Positions 41,242 through 52,483 of a DNA stretch of 64,000 nt are shown one piece after another. Source of the stretch: Sediminibacter sp. Hel_I_10 (GTDB taxonomy: Bacteria; Bacteroidota; Bacteroidia; Flavobacteriales; Flavobacteriaceae); contig NZ_JHZX01000001.1 in NCBI RefSeq assembly GCF_000688335.1, positions 868,001 through 932,000 on the forward strand. Reading direction: 5' to 3'. A program made the position numbers and the translations under genes. Within the stretch, counting starts at the first letter, position 1, and every line of letters begins with the position of its first letter. The notes beneath the pieces are model-generated. The model had not been told where the DNA came from. It searched no databases and saw nothing but the letters and a program-made list of their open reading frames with translations.

Positions 41242-41330
41242 CGGAGAGACAGGGATTCGAACCCTGGGTACCTATTTCTAGGTACGACGATTTAGCAAAC
41301 CGCTCCTTTCGGCCACTCAGGCACCTCTCC
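41242..41330 (-). tRNA. tRNA-Ser (anticodon GCT)
   Basis: The minus strand gives a type II tRNA of about 89 bases with acceptor GGAGAGG, anticodon loop TTGCTAA (anticodon GCT), a long variable arm with GTACCTA/TAGGTAC pairing, and T arm GGTTCGAATCC. It reads AGC/AGT codons. Confidence 0.95.
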
Positions 41331-41428
41331 AATTGTATATGAACTTAGCATTCTCTTCAAATGCGGATGCAAATGTAAGATATCATCATTAACATAACAA
41401 CTATTTTTAATACTTTTTTTAATGAAAA

Positions 41429-43474
41429 TTATTCAGGGTATTCAATGCGCAAATGAAAGATATTGGCAAGCTTCGTCTTTAAGATTTTCTTTATGGCTTG
41501 AATCTCCTTAAAAGTGATGTTGGCATTAAGAAACTGCCCATCATCCATCTGTTTTGCTATAATGCTCTCCACAAACTTATCTATTTTTATAGACGATGGC
41601 TCTTTTAAACTTTTTGAGGCTGCCTCTACGCTATCACACATCATTAGAATGGCTGTTTCCTTGCTAAAGGGCTTTGGCCCCGGGTATCTGAAGTCATCCT
41701 CTTCAACGGTTTCATCTAGTCCTTTTTCCTTCATATAAAAATAATACACCAAACTTGTGCCATGATGGGTTCTAATAAAATCGATCACACGGTCTGGTAG
41801 GTTATTTTTCTTTGCTATTTCAATCCCATCCAACACATGATCAATAATGATCTTTGCACTTTCTCTAGTGGATAACTCATCATGAGGATTTAGACCTGTG
41901 GCTTGATTTTCGGTAAAAAAAGTTGGATTCTTCATTTTACCAATATCATGATACAGAGCTCCTACTCTTATCAACATGGCGTTGGCTCCAATTTCGTTCG
42001 CTGAAGCTTCTGCTAAATTTGCCACATTTAACGAGTGGTGAAATGTCCCTGGCGCTTTATTAGAAAGTTCTTTTAAGAGTTTGGTATTGGTGTCTGATAG
42101 CTCTAAAAGCGAAACATCTGAAACCAACCCAAAGAGTTTTTCATAAATATATATGAGAGGCTGTACAAATAACGTTGCCAAACCACAAATGATAAATAAA
42201 CCGAATGTAGCCAGATCCATATTAGCAATACTGCCTTCATGGATTACAAAAAAGGCAAAATAGGCAATCATATAAATCAATGTAATTTGACCTACAGAAA
42301 TAAATAGATTTGCGCGTTTATATAATTCTGAAACCGTTAGAATCGTCACAATACCGGCAATAATCTGAAGAAAGACGTACTCATTATTGTTAGGCACAAT
42401 AAATCCTAATAACAATACGGTCAACACATGGGCAAATAAACCTAAGCGTGCGTCAAAAAAGGCTTTCAACACCAAGGGCAAAATACATAGCGGAACCACA
42501 TACACATACTTTGAATCATAATTGACAATTAAAGTCGTCAATAAAATCATCAAAAGGATATTGAAGAAAATAAAGGTCACTTTGGTGTTATCCAAAAAGA
42601 CTTCAATTCTATATTTCCGAAGGAATAACAGCAGCATTAACAATGCTAAAGACACTAACAAAGCATAGGCAAATATGACCAAATTATAATCTGAGGCGCT
42701 CCAAATTTGAGATTCATACTCCGCCTCTAACGATTTCAAGATGTCATATTTATTACCCTCAACAATCTCACCTTTTGAAATAATGAGCGTTCCTTTTTCG
42801 ATGCTCCCTCTAACCTTAGAAATAGCATCTAGTTTTTCGGCTAGAGCATTTTGGGTAAGTGATTTATTTAAGGTTAAATCTGGCTTTACAATATCAAAAA
42901 ACAGCGATACAAAAGCTGTTTTAAAAGTACCATAACCTTCATCTTCAAGCTTCTTTTCAATGATGCTTTTAAACTCATTAATAGCAGTTAAATCAGAAAA
43001 CAAAGCCCTTGTGCTTTGGGTTTGTCCTTTGAGCAAAATGACTTCTTTGTCTTCCACATATTCATAACCCTCATCAAGTAAACCAAACTCATAGACCTCG
43101 TCAAGAGCAGATTGCCCAACTTTATATAATCTCGGATTCGATCGTTTTACACTATCTGGAAAAGCCGCTTTAAACTGTCGCTCATAATTGGCATACACAC
43201 TTTCTTCAACAGATTCTAGAATATCAAAATAAATAGGACTGATCTTGGATGCCTCTACTTGCTCATTTTGAATTTCTTCAGCAGACTTTTTAATGGCAAA
43301 ATTAAAAGGCGCCAATAAATTCTCTGATTGCCAAGGTTTGCCCTTATCAAAATTATACTTAAACCTACCGCTCTTCGGAAATAGATATACGATAAGAAAT
43401 GTTGTACTTAAAAACAACAATATCTTATACAAAAGCGCGTGGTTCTTATACCACTTATTTACCAGATCCTTCAT
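41429..43474 (-). CDS. 7TM receptor-HD phosphohydrolase (PgpH-like cyclic dinucleotide phosphodiesterase)
   Basis: An inner-membrane enzyme that in characterised relatives hydrolyses cyclic di-AMP. One transmembrane helix (about residues 14-32) is followed by an extracytoplasmic 7TMR-HDED domain (to about 265), then about seven transmembrane helices (about 270-455) and a cytoplasmic HD domain. HD residues are visible in HSLNVANLAE and in ALYHDIGKMKN (His-Asp near residue 508), with further metal-site residues in IIDHVLDG and RTHHGTSLV. The 681-residue length is normal. In flavobacteria this gene is usually listed as an HDIG-domain protein; the cyclic di-AMP role is from family knowledge. Confidence 0.9.
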   Translation of the reverse strand: MKDLVNKWYKNHALLYKILLFLSTTFLIVYLFPKSGRFKYNFDKGKPWQSENLLAPFNFAIKKSAEEIQNEQVEASKISPIYFDILESVEESVYANYERQFKAAFPDSVKRSNPRLYKVGQSALDEVYEFGLLDEGYEYVEDKEVILLKGQTQSTRALFSDLTAINEFKSIIEKKLEDEGYGTFKTAFVSLFFDIVKPDLTLNKSLTQNALAEKLDAISKVRGSIEKGTLIISKGEIVEGNKYDILKSLEAEYESQIWSASDYNLVIFAYALLVSLALLMLLLFLRKYRIEVFLDNTKVTFIFFNILLMILLTTLIVNYDSKYVYVVPLCILPLVLKAFFDARLGLFAHVLTVLLLGFIVPNNNEYVFLQIIAGIVTILTVSELYKRANLFISVGQITLIYMIAYFAFFVIHEGSIANMDLATFGLFIICGLATLFVQPLIYIYEKLFGLVSDVSLLELSDTNTKLLKELSNKAPGTFHHSLNVANLAEASANEIGANAMLIRVGALYHDIGKMKNPTFFTENQATGLNPHDELSTRESAKIIIDHVLDGIEIAKKNNLPDRVIDFIRTHHGTSLVYYFYMKEKGLDETVEEDDFRYPGPKPFSKETAILMMCDSVEAASKSLKEPSSIKIDKFVESIIAKQMDDGQFLNANITFKEIQAIKKILKTKLANIFHLRIEYPE

Positions 43475-43606
43475 AGATACTATGTCTCTCCATAAACCTT
43501 AATGTTTAAAAGATGTGATTTACAGACAATTTCAAAAGTAAGAAAATATAATGGTATTAGGTTTTGATGTTATTGATATGATGCCAAAAATTCATTTAAA
43601 AATGAG

Positions 43607-43614
43607 TAGTTTTG
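43607..43614 (+). promoter_or_regulatory. -7 promoter element for the thiolase gene
   Basis: TAGTTTTG matches TAnnTTTG and lies 25 bp before the thiolase start codon. No convincing -33 TTG is seen at the expected distance, so this is a partial promoter call. Confidence 0.4.
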
Positions 43615-43638
43615 TAAAAATTAAAATTACAGCAAATC

Positions 43639-44817
43639 ATGAGTAGAGATGTAGTAATCGTGTCGGCGGCAAGAACGCCTATCGGAAGTTTTTTAGGAAA
43701 ACTATCAACCGTTGCAGCCCCTCGTTTGGGAGCAACTGCCATAAAAGGCGCCTTAGATAAAATAAACCTCAAACCAGAATTGGTTGAAGAAGTTATAATG
43801 GGTCATGTTGTACAAGCTGGAGCTGGACAAGCACCTGCAAGACAAGCAGCCATTTATGCTGGAATACCAGATACAGTACCATGCTCAACAGTTAATAAAG
43901 TTTGTGCCTCTGGTATGAAAGCCGTAATGCAAGCTGCACAATCTATAGCTTTAGGAGATACAGATATTGTAGTTGCAGGAGGCATGGAGAACATGAGCTT
44001 GATTCCGCATTATTACCACGCCCGTACAGGAACCAAATTTGGACCCGCCACCCTAGAAGATGGTATGCAAAAAGACGGGTTGGTTGATGCATATGACAAC
44101 AATGCTATGGGGGTTTGTGCCGATTTATGTGCTTCGGAATATGAATTTTCACGTGAAGATCAAGATCATTTTGCCATTCAATCCTATCAACGTTCTGCAA
44201 AAGCATGGAGCGATGGTAAATTTGATGATGAAGTTGTACCTGTAGAAGTGCCTCAACGTCGTGGAGACGCCATAATGGTTTCCGAAGATGAAGAATATAC
44301 CAACGTCAAATTAGAAAAAATACCGGCATTAAGACCCGCTTTCTCTAAGGATGGAACGGTTACTGCTGCTAACGCTTCTACTATAAACGATGGTGCTGGC
44401 GCTGTTGTTTTGATGAGTCGCGAAAAAGCTGAAGAACTCGGTTTAAAACCTTTAGCTACAATTAGGAGTTTTGCTGATGCTGCACAAGAACCTAAGTGGT
44501 TTACAACTGCTCCAGCCAAAGCACTTCCCAAGGCTTTAGATAAAGCTGGACTCAGTGTAAAAGACGTTGACTTTTTTGAGTTTAATGAGGCCTTTTCTGT
44601 AGTTGGGCTAGCAAACATGAAAATTCTAGGACTTACAGATAAAAACGTCAATGTAAATGGTGGTGCTGTTTCATTAGGCCATCCTTTAGGGTGTTCTGGA
44701 GTAAGAATATTAATTACTTTGCTCAGTGTACTTAAACAAAATGATGCCAAAATAGGAGCAGCAGCTATTTGTAATGGCGGTGGTGGAGCTTCGGCAATAG
44801 TTATAGAACGTAATTGA
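43639..44817 (+). CDS. Acetyl-CoA C-acetyltransferase (thiolase)
   Basis: This enzyme condenses two acetyl-CoA to acetoacetyl-CoA, or the reverse, in the cytoplasm. The three catalytic residues are present: Cys89 in NKVCASGMKAV, His348 in GHPLGCSG and Cys378 in CNGGGGAS. The length of 392 residues is standard. The biosynthetic-type annotation (AtoB/ThlA-like) is favoured by size and by the lack of an attached FadB-type gene. It lies 15 bp upstream of the NlpC/P60 gene, possibly on one transcript. Confidence 0.95.
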   Translation: MSRDVVIVSAARTPIGSFLGKLSTVAAPRLGATAIKGALDKINLKPELVEEVIMGHVVQAGAGQAPARQAAIYAGIPDTVPCSTVNKVCASGMKAVMQAAQSIALGDTDIVVAGGMENMSLIPHYYHARTGTKFGPATLEDGMQKDGLVDAYDNNAMGVCADLCASEYEFSREDQDHFAIQSYQRSAKAWSDGKFDDEVVPVEVPQRRGDAIMVSEDEEYTNVKLEKIPALRPAFSKDGTVTAANASTINDGAGAVVLMSREKAEELGLKPLATIRSFADAAQEPKWFTTAPAKALPKALDKAGLSVKDVDFFEFNEAFSVVGLANMKILGLTDKNVNVNGGAVSLGHPLGCSGVRILITLLSVLKQNDAKIGAAAICNGGGGASAIVIERN

Positions 44818-44832
44818 TATATCCTCCTGTTG

Positions 44833-45582
44833 ATGCTTTACGCCATTTGCAACCTAAGTATTGTTCCCTTAAGAGCAGAGCCATCTGATAAAAGTGAATT
44901 GGTTTCACAAGTACTCTATGGTGAATTTTTTAAGGTTTTAGAACAGCGTAAATCTTGGAGTAAAATTCGATTGGCTTTCGATACTTATGAAGGTTGGATA
45001 GATAATAAGCAATATCAAGAGATTTCAGAGTCAGATTATCAGGAATTGAATGATCAGGTCCCTGTTTTAAGCAAGGATCTCATTGAGTTTGTTCATGACG
45101 AAGAACAAAATTTACATACGGTGCCTATGGGGGCCGTTTTAAATGGTGTTAATTTACTGCAGCACAAGTTTGATGGAAAGACGATTTCATCTCAACAAGG
45201 AAAAGACAGTCTCTTAAATACGGCTTTTTTATATTTGAACGCACCCTATCTCTGGGGCGGAAAGACACCTTTTGGTATTGATTGTTCTGGATTTACTCAA
45301 ATGGTTTATTTGCTAAATGGTTATCTACTGAAACGTGATGCGTCGCAACAAGCCATGCAAGGACAAGCCTTGAGTTTTATAGAGGAAAGTGAGCCAGGAG
45401 ATCTCGCCTTTTTTGACAATGCTGAAGGTGATATCATTCATGTAGGCATCATCATGGAAAATAATTACATCATTCATGCTCATGGAAAAGTAAGAATTGA
45501 CAGATTGGACCATTCAGGCATTTACAATGCTGAAAAAAACAAACATACTCATAAACTAAGAGTCATAAAAAAAATCGTTTAA
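44833..45582 (+). CDS. NlpC/P60 (C40) cell-wall peptidase with SH3-like domain
   Basis: A likely peptidoglycan endopeptidase acting on stem peptides containing D-Glu and diamino acids. The N-terminal 60 residues form a bacterial SH3-like domain (VPLRAEPSDKSELVSQVLYGE, KIRLAFDTYEGWI). The NlpC/P60 domain covers about residues 115-250, with Cys in FGIDCSGFTQ, His in DIIHVGIIM and a third polar residue in YIIHAHGK. I chose the ATG at 44833; a TTG one codon earlier is also possible. No signal peptide is seen, as is common for this flavobacterial family, so its route outward is unclear. It starts 15 bp after the thiolase gene. Confidence 0.88.
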   Translation: MLYAICNLSIVPLRAEPSDKSELVSQVLYGEFFKVLEQRKSWSKIRLAFDTYEGWIDNKQYQEISESDYQELNDQVPVLSKDLIEFVHDEEQNLHTVPMGAVLNGVNLLQHKFDGKTISSQQGKDSLLNTAFLYLNAPYLWGGKTPFGIDCSGFTQMVYLLNGYLLKRDASQQAMQGQALSFIEESEPGDLAFFDNAEGDIIHVGIIMENNYIIHAHGKVRIDRLDHSGIYNAEKNKHTHKLRVIKKIV

Positions 45583-45648
45583 AGCTAAGATCTAGGCTTA
45601 AATTAATCCTAAATCGCATCAATATCTTTATTAAGAATAAAGCAAAAT

Positions 45649-45684
45649 AAAAAGAGCGATTTGTTTACACAGATCGCTCTTTTT
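45649..45684. terminator. Bidirectional rho-independent terminator
   Basis: A 12-bp stem (45649-45660 with 45673-45684; core GAGCGAT/ATCGCTC) flanked by A and T tracts serves both the NlpC/P60 gene and the convergent TPR gene. Confidence 0.9.
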
Positions 45685-45706
45685 TATACATCAATTTTAC
45701 TGAAAC

Positions 45707-46984
45707 TTAATTTCCAGCTTCCATTTCAGCTACTTTAGCTTTCATGGCCTTGAACTTTTCAGTTTCAGAGGTTACGCTGTAAATATTCATAAGTGTTTTA
45801 GCAGCTTGAATATTTTGTGGCTTTAATTTCAAAGCAGTCTCTAAATAAGGAATTGCAGATTTATAGATTTTAACTCGTTGTGATCTTAACTCATCATAAC
45901 GCGCATTATCTTTAGACGATGTTCCTAGAGAGTTCATCTCTTCAACAATCTCGCTCTCTTGACCTAATATCAGTACAGACATATTCACGTAAGCGTCAGC
46001 ATAAGAAGGATCGAGTTCAATAGCTTTTTCATAATAAGATTTAGCCGCTTCATTTTCGCCTGCTTCCGCAGCAATAACCCCTAAGTTATATTGTAACTCT
46101 GCATTTTTAGGATCTTTAGAGGTAGCTTCTTCCATAAGCTCTTTAAAACGTTTTTTATTTCCCATTTTAAGCTGAACGTTAGCCTCAGAAATTAACAGTC
46201 CCAAATCATCAGGATTTTGCTCTCTTGCATCTTTCATAGCAGCTGCTGCTTTAGCATTATCCCCATTGCTTAAATGAATCAAAGCAATGTTCTTGACCAC
46301 CTCTGCAGATTTAGATTCTGTTTTTCTATCTTTTGGAGCTATATGAGTGCCTTGTCTAACAGACAGATCTCTTATAGTTTTATTATCAAAGTTCTCTTCT
46401 TCTCCAGTTTCTTTACTGGTCGCATAGTACTCCATTCCCTCTCCAGTAAAGCCTAAATCTCTAAGCTCTTCATAGAATTTAAGAGAAGAATCATAATCTT
46501 GAGCAGTTACAGCTGTAGACGCTGCATAATAAAGATATAATGTGTCTTTTGGGGACATTCTATAAGCCTTATCAAATCCTTGGGAGGATTTGATGTAATC
46601 TTTACTTTGAAGGGCTGCATTAGCCTTTGTTAAAAAATTATTTAACATTTTAGTTTTCACTTCTTCAATATCGTCTGTATATTTCTTTTTTCCAGACTCC
46701 TCTTCAATACTTTCTGCCATCTCAAAACTTTCAATGGCCTTGTCAATGTCTTCATTGGTTCCAGTGCCATTTGCATATAACGCTTGGCCTTTAAGAAAGT
46801 AAAATTCTGCTCTCATCTTTTCATCTTCATTACTTATTAAAGATTCGGCAGAAGCGATTGAAGATTTTGCATCGGCAAAATTTCCAGATTTTATGGCCTT
46901 TTCAGCATCTCTTAGTTCTCTTTTTTGTCCAAAGGAAACTATACTAACCAAAAGTGCTGAGGCAACTATAATTCTTGTTTTCAT
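45707..46984 (-). CDS. Tetratricopeptide repeat protein, exported
   Basis: A 425-residue protein with a signal peptide (ending VSFGQK) and TPR motifs through most of its length, for example NAELQYNLGVIAAEAGENEAAKSYYEKAIELDPSYADAY at about residues 295-335 shown here only as a position guide by its ends NAELQY and DPSYADAY. TPR proteins mediate protein contacts; the partner is unknown. It starts just downstream of gyrA on the same strand with a 36-bp gap and may be co-transcribed with it. Confidence 0.85.
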   Translation of the reverse strand: MKTRIIVASALLVSIVSFGQKRELRDAEKAIKSGNFADAKSSIASAESLISNEDEKMRAEFYFLKGQALYANGTGTNEDIDKAIESFEMAESIEEESGKKKYTDDIEEVKTKMLNNFLTKANAALQSKDYIKSSQGFDKAYRMSPKDTLYLYYAASTAVTAQDYDSSLKFYEELRDLGFTGEGMEYYATSKETGEEENFDNKTIRDLSVRQGTHIAPKDRKTESKSAEVVKNIALIHLSNGDNAKAAAAMKDAREQNPDDLGLLISEANVQLKMGNKKRFKELMEEATSKDPKNAELQYNLGVIAAEAGENEAAKSYYEKAIELDPSYADAYVNMSVLILGQESEIVEEMNSLGTSSKDNARYDELRSQRVKIYKSAIPYLETALKLKPQNIQAAKTLMNIYSVTSETEKFKAMKAKVAEMEAGN

Positions 46985-47020
46985 TACGAGTTAATTTTTA
47001 GTGTTATCTGTTTTAATTAA

Positions 47021-49582
47021 TTATTCTTCTTCTGAATTATCAATAGTTGTGCCATCCTCACTATCATCTGTGATGATGTCAGGGTTTAGGTTCACCTCAT
47101 CCAATTCAATATCTTCCTCTTCTTCCTTCATGACCTTGGCCACCGCAGCAATAGAGTCGCCTTCTCTCAAATTGATCAATTTCACACCTTGAGTTGCGCG
47201 TCCCATAATCCTTAAGTTTTCAAGAGACATTCTAATTGCAATTCCTGATCTATTAATAATCATCAAATCATCATCATCAGTAACGCTCTTAATGGTTACA
47301 AGGTGTCCAGTTTTCTCTGTAATGGATATGGTTTTAACACCTTTACCACCACGGTTTGTAATCCTGTATACCGCTTCTCCATCTTCTGGATCATCGATGT
47401 AACTTCGTTTACCGTAGCCTTTTTCAGAAACAACCAGAACCGATTCTTCTTGAGAGTTTTCAATAGCGATCATACCAACAACCTCATCCTTGTCATTCGC
47501 TAATCGAATACCTCTAACCCCAGATGCATTTCTGCCCATAGGTCTCGTTTTGGCTTCTTCAAAACGAATGGCTTTACCAGATTTTAAGGCCAGCATCACT
47601 TGGCTATTTCCAGTTGTGAGTTTAGCTTCTAAAAGTTCATCATCATCCTTAATAGTAATAGCATTAATACCATTAGTTCTAGGACGTGAGTATTGCTCTA
47701 AAGAGGTCTTTTTAACTTGACCTTTTTTGGTGGCCATAATGACATAATGACTGTTGATGTAATCTTCGTCCTTAAGGTCTTGTGTACATATAAAAGCTTT
47801 AACTCTATCATCTTGCTCAATGTTGATCAAGTTCTGAATAGCTCTTCCTTTAGAAGTTTTACTTCCTTCAGGAATTTCATACACTCGCATCCAAAAACAT
47901 TTCCCTTTTTGGGTAAAGAACAACATGTATTGGTGATTGGTACCAACAAATAAATATTCTAAGAAATCCTCATTTCGAGTAGTAGAGGCTTTTTGCCCTA
48001 CGCCTCCTCTATTTTGAGTTTTATATTCAGTTAATGACGTTCTTTTAATATATCCAGCGTGGGAGATAGTAATGACTACTTGCTCATCTGGAATCATGTC
48101 TTCGATACTCAAATCGCCACCAGCATACTCAATTACAGAACGACGCTCATCACCGTATTTCTCTTTGATAACAGCAAGTTCTTCTTTGATGATCTCCATT
48201 CTACGATCCTTATTGGCAAGAATATCCTTAAGATCTTCGATGGTCTTCATCAATTCATCATACTCAGTTCGAAGTTTGTCTTGCTCCAAACCTGTAAGCT
48301 GACGCAATCTCATTTCGACTATAGCCTTGGCCTGAATTTCTGAAAGCTCAAAACGCTCTATCAATTTTTCGCGTGCTTCATCAGCATTAGAAGATGCTCT
48401 AATCAAGGCAATGACCTCATCAATATTGTCTGAAGCAATAATAAGACCTTCAAGAATATGAGCACGCTCTTCTGCCTTACGCAATTCATAAGTGGTTCGT
48501 CTAACAACAACTTCATGTCTGTGCTCCACGAAGTAATGAATCATATCTTTTAGATTCAATAGCTGTGGGCGCCCTTTTACCAATGCAATATTATTAACGC
48601 TAAAAGAAGACTGCAATGCTGTGTATTTATACAGCATATTTATAACGATGTTCGGTATGGCATCACGTTTAAGCACGTATACAATGCGCATTCCGTTTCT
48701 ATCAGATTCATCCCTGATTAAAGAGATGCCCTCAATTTTTTTATCATTAACCAAATCCGCAGTCTTTTTAATCATGTCTGCTTTGTTGACTTGGTAAGGT
48801 ATTTCAGTAACAATGATGCACTCACGGCCTTGAACTTCTTCTATGCGAGCTTTACCTCTCATCACCACACGTCCGCGGCCTGTTTTAAAAGCTTCTCTTA
48901 CACCGTCATACCCATAAATGATCCCTCCTGTTGGGAAATCTGGAGCTTTTACGTGCTGAATAAGCTCATCAATCTCTATATCATTGTTTTCAATGTAGGC
49001 AATGGTACCATCAACCACTTCTGCTAAATTATGAGGTGGCATATTGGTAGCCATACCAACGGCTATCCCTGAAGCACCGTTAACCAAAAGACCTGGTATT
49101 CTCGTAGGAAGCACCGTAGGCTCTTTTAAGGTATCATCAAAGTTAAGCTGAAGATCAACCGTTTCCTTATCGATATCTGCTAACATCTCTTCGGAAATCT
49201 TTCTCATACGAGCTTCCGTATAACGCATGGCTGCAGGGCTATCTCCATCAATAGAACCAAAGTTTCCTTGGCCATCGACTAACATGTAACGCAAACTCCA
49301 TTCTTGAGCCATACGAACCATAGCATCGTACACAGAGGTATCACCGTGTGGGTGATATTTACCCAGTACTTCACCAACAATTCTGGCCGACTTTTTATGG
49401 GCGGTATTAGACCTAACTCCTAATTCGTGCATTCCAAACAAAACCCTTCTATGCACTGGTTTTAAACCATCTCTTACGTCTGGCAACGCACGTGACACAA
49501 TGACTGACATTGAATAATCAATGTAAGCCGATTTCATTTCATCTTCAATGTTAATAGGAATCAATTTCTCTCCCTCTTCCAT
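47021..49582 (-). CDS. gyrA: DNA gyrase subunit A
   Basis: The DNA-cutting and rejoining subunit of gyrase, which introduces negative supercoils together with GyrB. The 853-residue protein begins [20 protein letters not shown] and has the winged-helix region with [10 protein letters not shown], the quinolone-resistance region [10 protein letters not shown], and the active-site Tyr in RYTEARM. The C-terminal beta-pinwheel starts after about residue 500 and contains a GyrA-box-like QNRGGVG, which sets it apart from ParC. The tail is strongly acidic ([12 protein letters not shown]-like composition). The position equivalent to E. coli Ser83 is Thr. Confidence 0.97.
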   Translation of the reverse strand: MEEGEKLIPINIEDEMKSAYIDYSMSVIVSRALPDVRDGLKPVHRRVLFGMHELGVRSNTAHKKSARIVGEVLGKYHPHGDTSVYDAMVRMAQEWSLRYMLVDGQGNFGSIDGDSPAAMRYTEARMRKISEEMLADIDKETVDLQLNFDDTLKEPTVLPTRIPGLLVNGASGIAVGMATNMPPHNLAEVVDGTIAYIENNDIEIDELIQHVKAPDFPTGGIIYGYDGVREAFKTGRGRVVMRGKARIEEVQGRECIIVTEIPYQVNKADMIKKTADLVNDKKIEGISLIRDESDRNGMRIVYVLKRDAIPNIVINMLYKYTALQSSFSVNNIALVKGRPQLLNLKDMIHYFVEHRHEVVVRRTTYELRKAEERAHILEGLIIASDNIDEVIALIRASSNADEAREKLIERFELSEIQAKAIVEMRLRQLTGLEQDKLRTEYDELMKTIEDLKDILANKDRRMEIIKEELAVIKEKYGDERRSVIEYAGGDLSIEDMIPDEQVVITISHAGYIKRTSLTEYKTQNRGGVGQKASTTRNEDFLEYLFVGTNHQYMLFFTQKGKCFWMRVYEIPEGSKTSKGRAIQNLINIEQDDRVKAFICTQDLKDEDYINSHYVIMATKKGQVKKTSLEQYSRPRTNGINAITIKDDDELLEAKLTTGNSQVMLALKSGKAIRFEEAKTRPMGRNASGVRGIRLANDKDEVVGMIAIENSQEESVLVVSEKGYGKRSYIDDPEDGEAVYRITNRGGKGVKTISITEKTGHLVTIKSVTDDDDLMIINRSGIAIRMSLENLRIMGRATQGVKLINLREGDSIAAVAKVMKEEEEDIELDEVNLNPDIITDDSEDGTTIDNSEEE

Positions 49583-49839
49583 ATATATGTTTTAATTAGA
49601 CTTTTGTAAGTTTTCAAATCGTGCTAAGATAAGTAATTTGGGCAGTTTTCAGGTCTTTAGAAGGTCGTTTTTCAGAAGTTTTTATTAACAACAATTTGAG
49701 GTTTTTTTAATAAGTAGTTTGTCAAAAACTTTGAATTCGCCCTGATTTTTCATCCCTTGCTAAGGTACATCGCAATTAAGGTATAGTTTTTGCCTTTATT
49801 TGGTAGATTTTATTATTTTTAATGCAGAAAGAAATTACT

Positions 49840-52392
49840 ATGGATGATAATTTTTCCCCAAGAGTTAAGGACGTAATAGCATTTAGCAAGGAAGAGGCCT
49901 TACGATTAGGTCACGACTTTATAGGTACTGAACATTTAATGCTCGGGCTACTTCGTGATGGCAATGGTAAAGCAATAGATATCTTATCTGCGCTTGAGAT
50001 TGATCTCAATCATTTAAGGCGCAAAGTAGAAATCTTAAGCCCTGCTAACTCAAACATTACGGTGTCTTCAAACGAAAAAAAGAACCTGCACCTTACAAGA
50101 CAAGCAGAACGTGCTCTTAAAACAACCTTTTTAGAGGCCAAACTGTTTCAAAGCACGTCTATTAATACAGCACATCTTTTATTGTGCATACTAAGAAACG
50201 AAAATGATCCCACTACTAAACTGCTCAATAAGTTGAAAGTGGATTATGACAATGTTAAAGAACAATTCAAGTCTATGATCACAAATGATGACGACTATTT
50301 AGAAATTCCAAAAGCCGAATCTTTTTCAGAAGATGATGGCGATGATGGTGGAGATGCGAAACAAAATCCGTTTGGCCAATCTTCTACTAAATCGAACAAA
50401 AAATCAAAAACACCTGTATTAGACAACTTTGGTAGAGACCTAACAGTTATGGCCGAAGATGGAAAACTAGACCCTGTTGTGGGTAGAGAGGAAGAAATAC
50501 AGAGAGTTTCACAAATTTTAAGTCGAAGAAAAAAGAACAATCCTTTATTAATCGGAGAACCTGGTGTAGGTAAATCGGCCATTGCCGAAGGTCTTGCACT
50601 TCGTATCGTAAAGAGAAAGGTGTCACGTATTTTATTCAATAAGCGCGTGGTGACCTTAGATTTGGCGAGCTTAGTTGCCGGTACAAAATACCGAGGTCAG
50701 TTTGAGGAACGTATGAAAGCCGTCATGAACGAACTAGAAAAAAATGATGACATCATTTTGTTCATTGATGAAATTCATACCATAGTTGGAGCTGGCGGTG
50801 CCACCGGTAGCTTAGATGCTTCAAACATGTTTAAACCCGCTTTAGCAAGAGGTGAAATACAATGTATAGGCGCTACAACTTTAGATGAATATAGACAATA
50901 CATCGAGAAAGATGGCGCCTTAGAGCGACGTTTTCAAAAAGTGATTGTAGAGCCAACCACGGTTGAGCAAACTATAGAAATCTTAAACAACATTAAAGGT
51001 AAATATGAAGAACATCATAATGTTGATTACACGCCAGAAGCTATTGAAGCTTGTGTGAAGTTGACCAACAGATATATGACAGAGCGATTTTTACCAGACA
51101 AGGCCATTGATGCGCTAGATGAAGCTGGTTCTCGTGTTCATATCACCAATATCGAAGTTCCTAAACAAATTCTAGAGCTCGAAAAGAAACTAGAAGAGGT
51201 TAAGGAAACCAAGAATACCGTAGTCAAAAAACAAAAATACGAAGAGGCTGCGAAGTTAAGAGATGACGAAAAACAACTGGAAAAAGATTTGGCCATTGCC
51301 CAAGAAAAATGGGAAGAAGAAACCAAACAGCATCGCGAAATAGTTACAGATGACAACGTGGCTGATGTCGTTTCTATGATGACTGGTATTCCTGTAAACA
51401 GAATTGCTCAAACCGAAAGCAACAAGCTGGCAAAATTACCTGAGCTCATCAAAGGCAAAGTTATTGGCCAAGATGACGCTGTAGCTAAAGTTGTTAAAGC
51501 GATCCAACGGAATAGAGCGGGATTAAAAGATCCTAACAAACCCATTGGTTCCTTTATCTTTTTAGGTCAAACAGGTGTTGGTAAAACTCAACTTGCCAAA
51601 GTTTTGGCTAGAGAATTATTTGACAGTGAAGATGCGCTTGTTAGAATTGACATGAGTGAATACATGGAGAAATTTGCCATCTCAAGATTAGTTGGTGCAC
51701 CTCCGGGATACGTTGGTTATGAAGAAGGTGGTCAGCTTACAGAGAAAGTAAGACGTAAGCCTTATGCTGTTATTCTACTTGATGAGATAGAAAAAGCACA
51801 TCCAGATGTATTTAATATGCTATTGCAAGTACTGGATGATGGTTATTTGACCGATAGTTTAGGTAGAAAAATCGATTTTAGAAATACCATTATCATTATG
51901 ACTTCTAACATTGGGGCCAGAAAACTAAAAGACTTTGGTCAAGGTGTTGGTTTTGGAACTGCTGCTAAAATTGCACAGGCCGATGACAATACGAGAAGTG
52001 TTATCGAGAACGCACTTAAAAAAGCATTTGCTCCAGAATTCTTAAACAGAATTGATGACGTGATGGTGTTTAACGCTCTTGAAAAAGAGGATATTAATAA
52101 AATTATTGATATTGAGTTACAGCACTTAATCATTAGAATTAAAGATTTAGGTTATGAGCTTGTACTTACCGATGTCGCAAAAGGCTACATTGCTGAAAAA
52201 GGATTTGACAAGCAATACGGAGCAAGACCGTTAAAGCGTGCTATTCAAAAGTACGTTGAAGACACACTTGCTGAAGAAATCATTAATTCTCAATTACATG
52301 AAGGCGATAGTATTTTAATGGATCTAGATGCCGAAAAAAATGAGTTAACCATTAACATTCAGAAGGCTGAGGAAAAAGCCAAACCTGAATAA
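49840..52392 (+). CDS. clpC: ClpC-type AAA+ chaperone/unfoldase of the Clp protease
   Basis: This unfolds proteins and feeds them to ClpP. I chose the ATG at 49840, giving [13 protein letters not shown] as in relatives; an ATG six codons upstream is also in frame. The protein has a Clp-N domain (1-145), a first AAA+ module with Walker [10 protein letters not shown] and Walker B LFIDEIH, a UVR-type coiled-coil segment ([16 protein letters not shown]), and a second AAA+ module with Walker [10 protein letters not shown] and [11 protein letters not shown], then a ClpB-D2-small domain. The acidic spacer [10 protein letters not shown] before the first AAA+ module is a local feature. It is divergent from gyrA. 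Confidence 0.95.
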   Translation: MDDNFSPRVKDVIAFSKEEALRLGHDFIGTEHLMLGLLRDGNGKAIDILSALEIDLNHLRRKVEILSPANSNITVSSNEKKNLHLTRQAERALKTTFLEAKLFQSTSINTAHLLLCILRNENDPTTKLLNKLKVDYDNVKEQFKSMITNDDDYLEIPKAESFSEDDGDDGGDAKQNPFGQSSTKSNKKSKTPVLDNFGRDLTVMAEDGKLDPVVGREEEIQRVSQILSRRKKNNPLLIGEPGVGKSAIAEGLALRIVKRKVSRILFNKRVVTLDLASLVAGTKYRGQFEERMKAVMNELEKNDDIILFIDEIHTIVGAGGATGSLDASNMFKPALARGEIQCIGATTLDEYRQYIEKDGALERRFQKVIVEPTTVEQTIEILNNIKGKYEEHHNVDYTPEAIEACVKLTNRYMTERFLPDKAIDALDEAGSRVHITNIEVPKQILELEKKLEEVKETKNTVVKKQKYEEAAKLRDDEKQLEKDLAIAQEKWEEETKQHREIVTDDNVADVVSMMTGIPVNRIAQTESNKLAKLPELIKGKVIGQDDAVAKVVKAIQRNRAGLKDPNKPIGSFIFLGQTGVGKTQLAKVLARELFDSEDALVRIDMSEYMEKFAISRLVGAPPGYVGYEEGGQLTEKVRRKPYAVILLDEIEKAHPDVFNMLLQVLDDGYLTDSLGRKIDFRNTIIIMTSNIGARKLKDFGQGVGFGTAAKIAQADDNTRSVIENALKKAFAPEFLNRIDDVMVFNALEKEDINKIIDIELQHLIIRIKDLGYELVLTDVAKGYIAEKGFDKQYGARPLKRAIQKYVEDTLAEEIINSQLHEGDSILMDLDAEKNELTINIQKAEEKAKPE

Positions 52393-52413
52393 TCATAAGT
52401 TCACTTTTTATTA

Positions 52414-52454
52414 AAAAAACGTATGCTTTCATAAAAAAGAAGCATACGTTTTTT
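52414..52454 (+). terminator. Rho-independent terminator after clpC
   Basis: A 15-bp perfect stem, 52414-52428 with 52440-52454 (core CGTATGCTT/AAGCATACG) and flanking A/T tracts, lies about 20 bp after the clpC stop. Confidence 0.92.
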
Positions 52455-52483
52455 ATTTCAAGAACAATAGCTATATTTAATCC

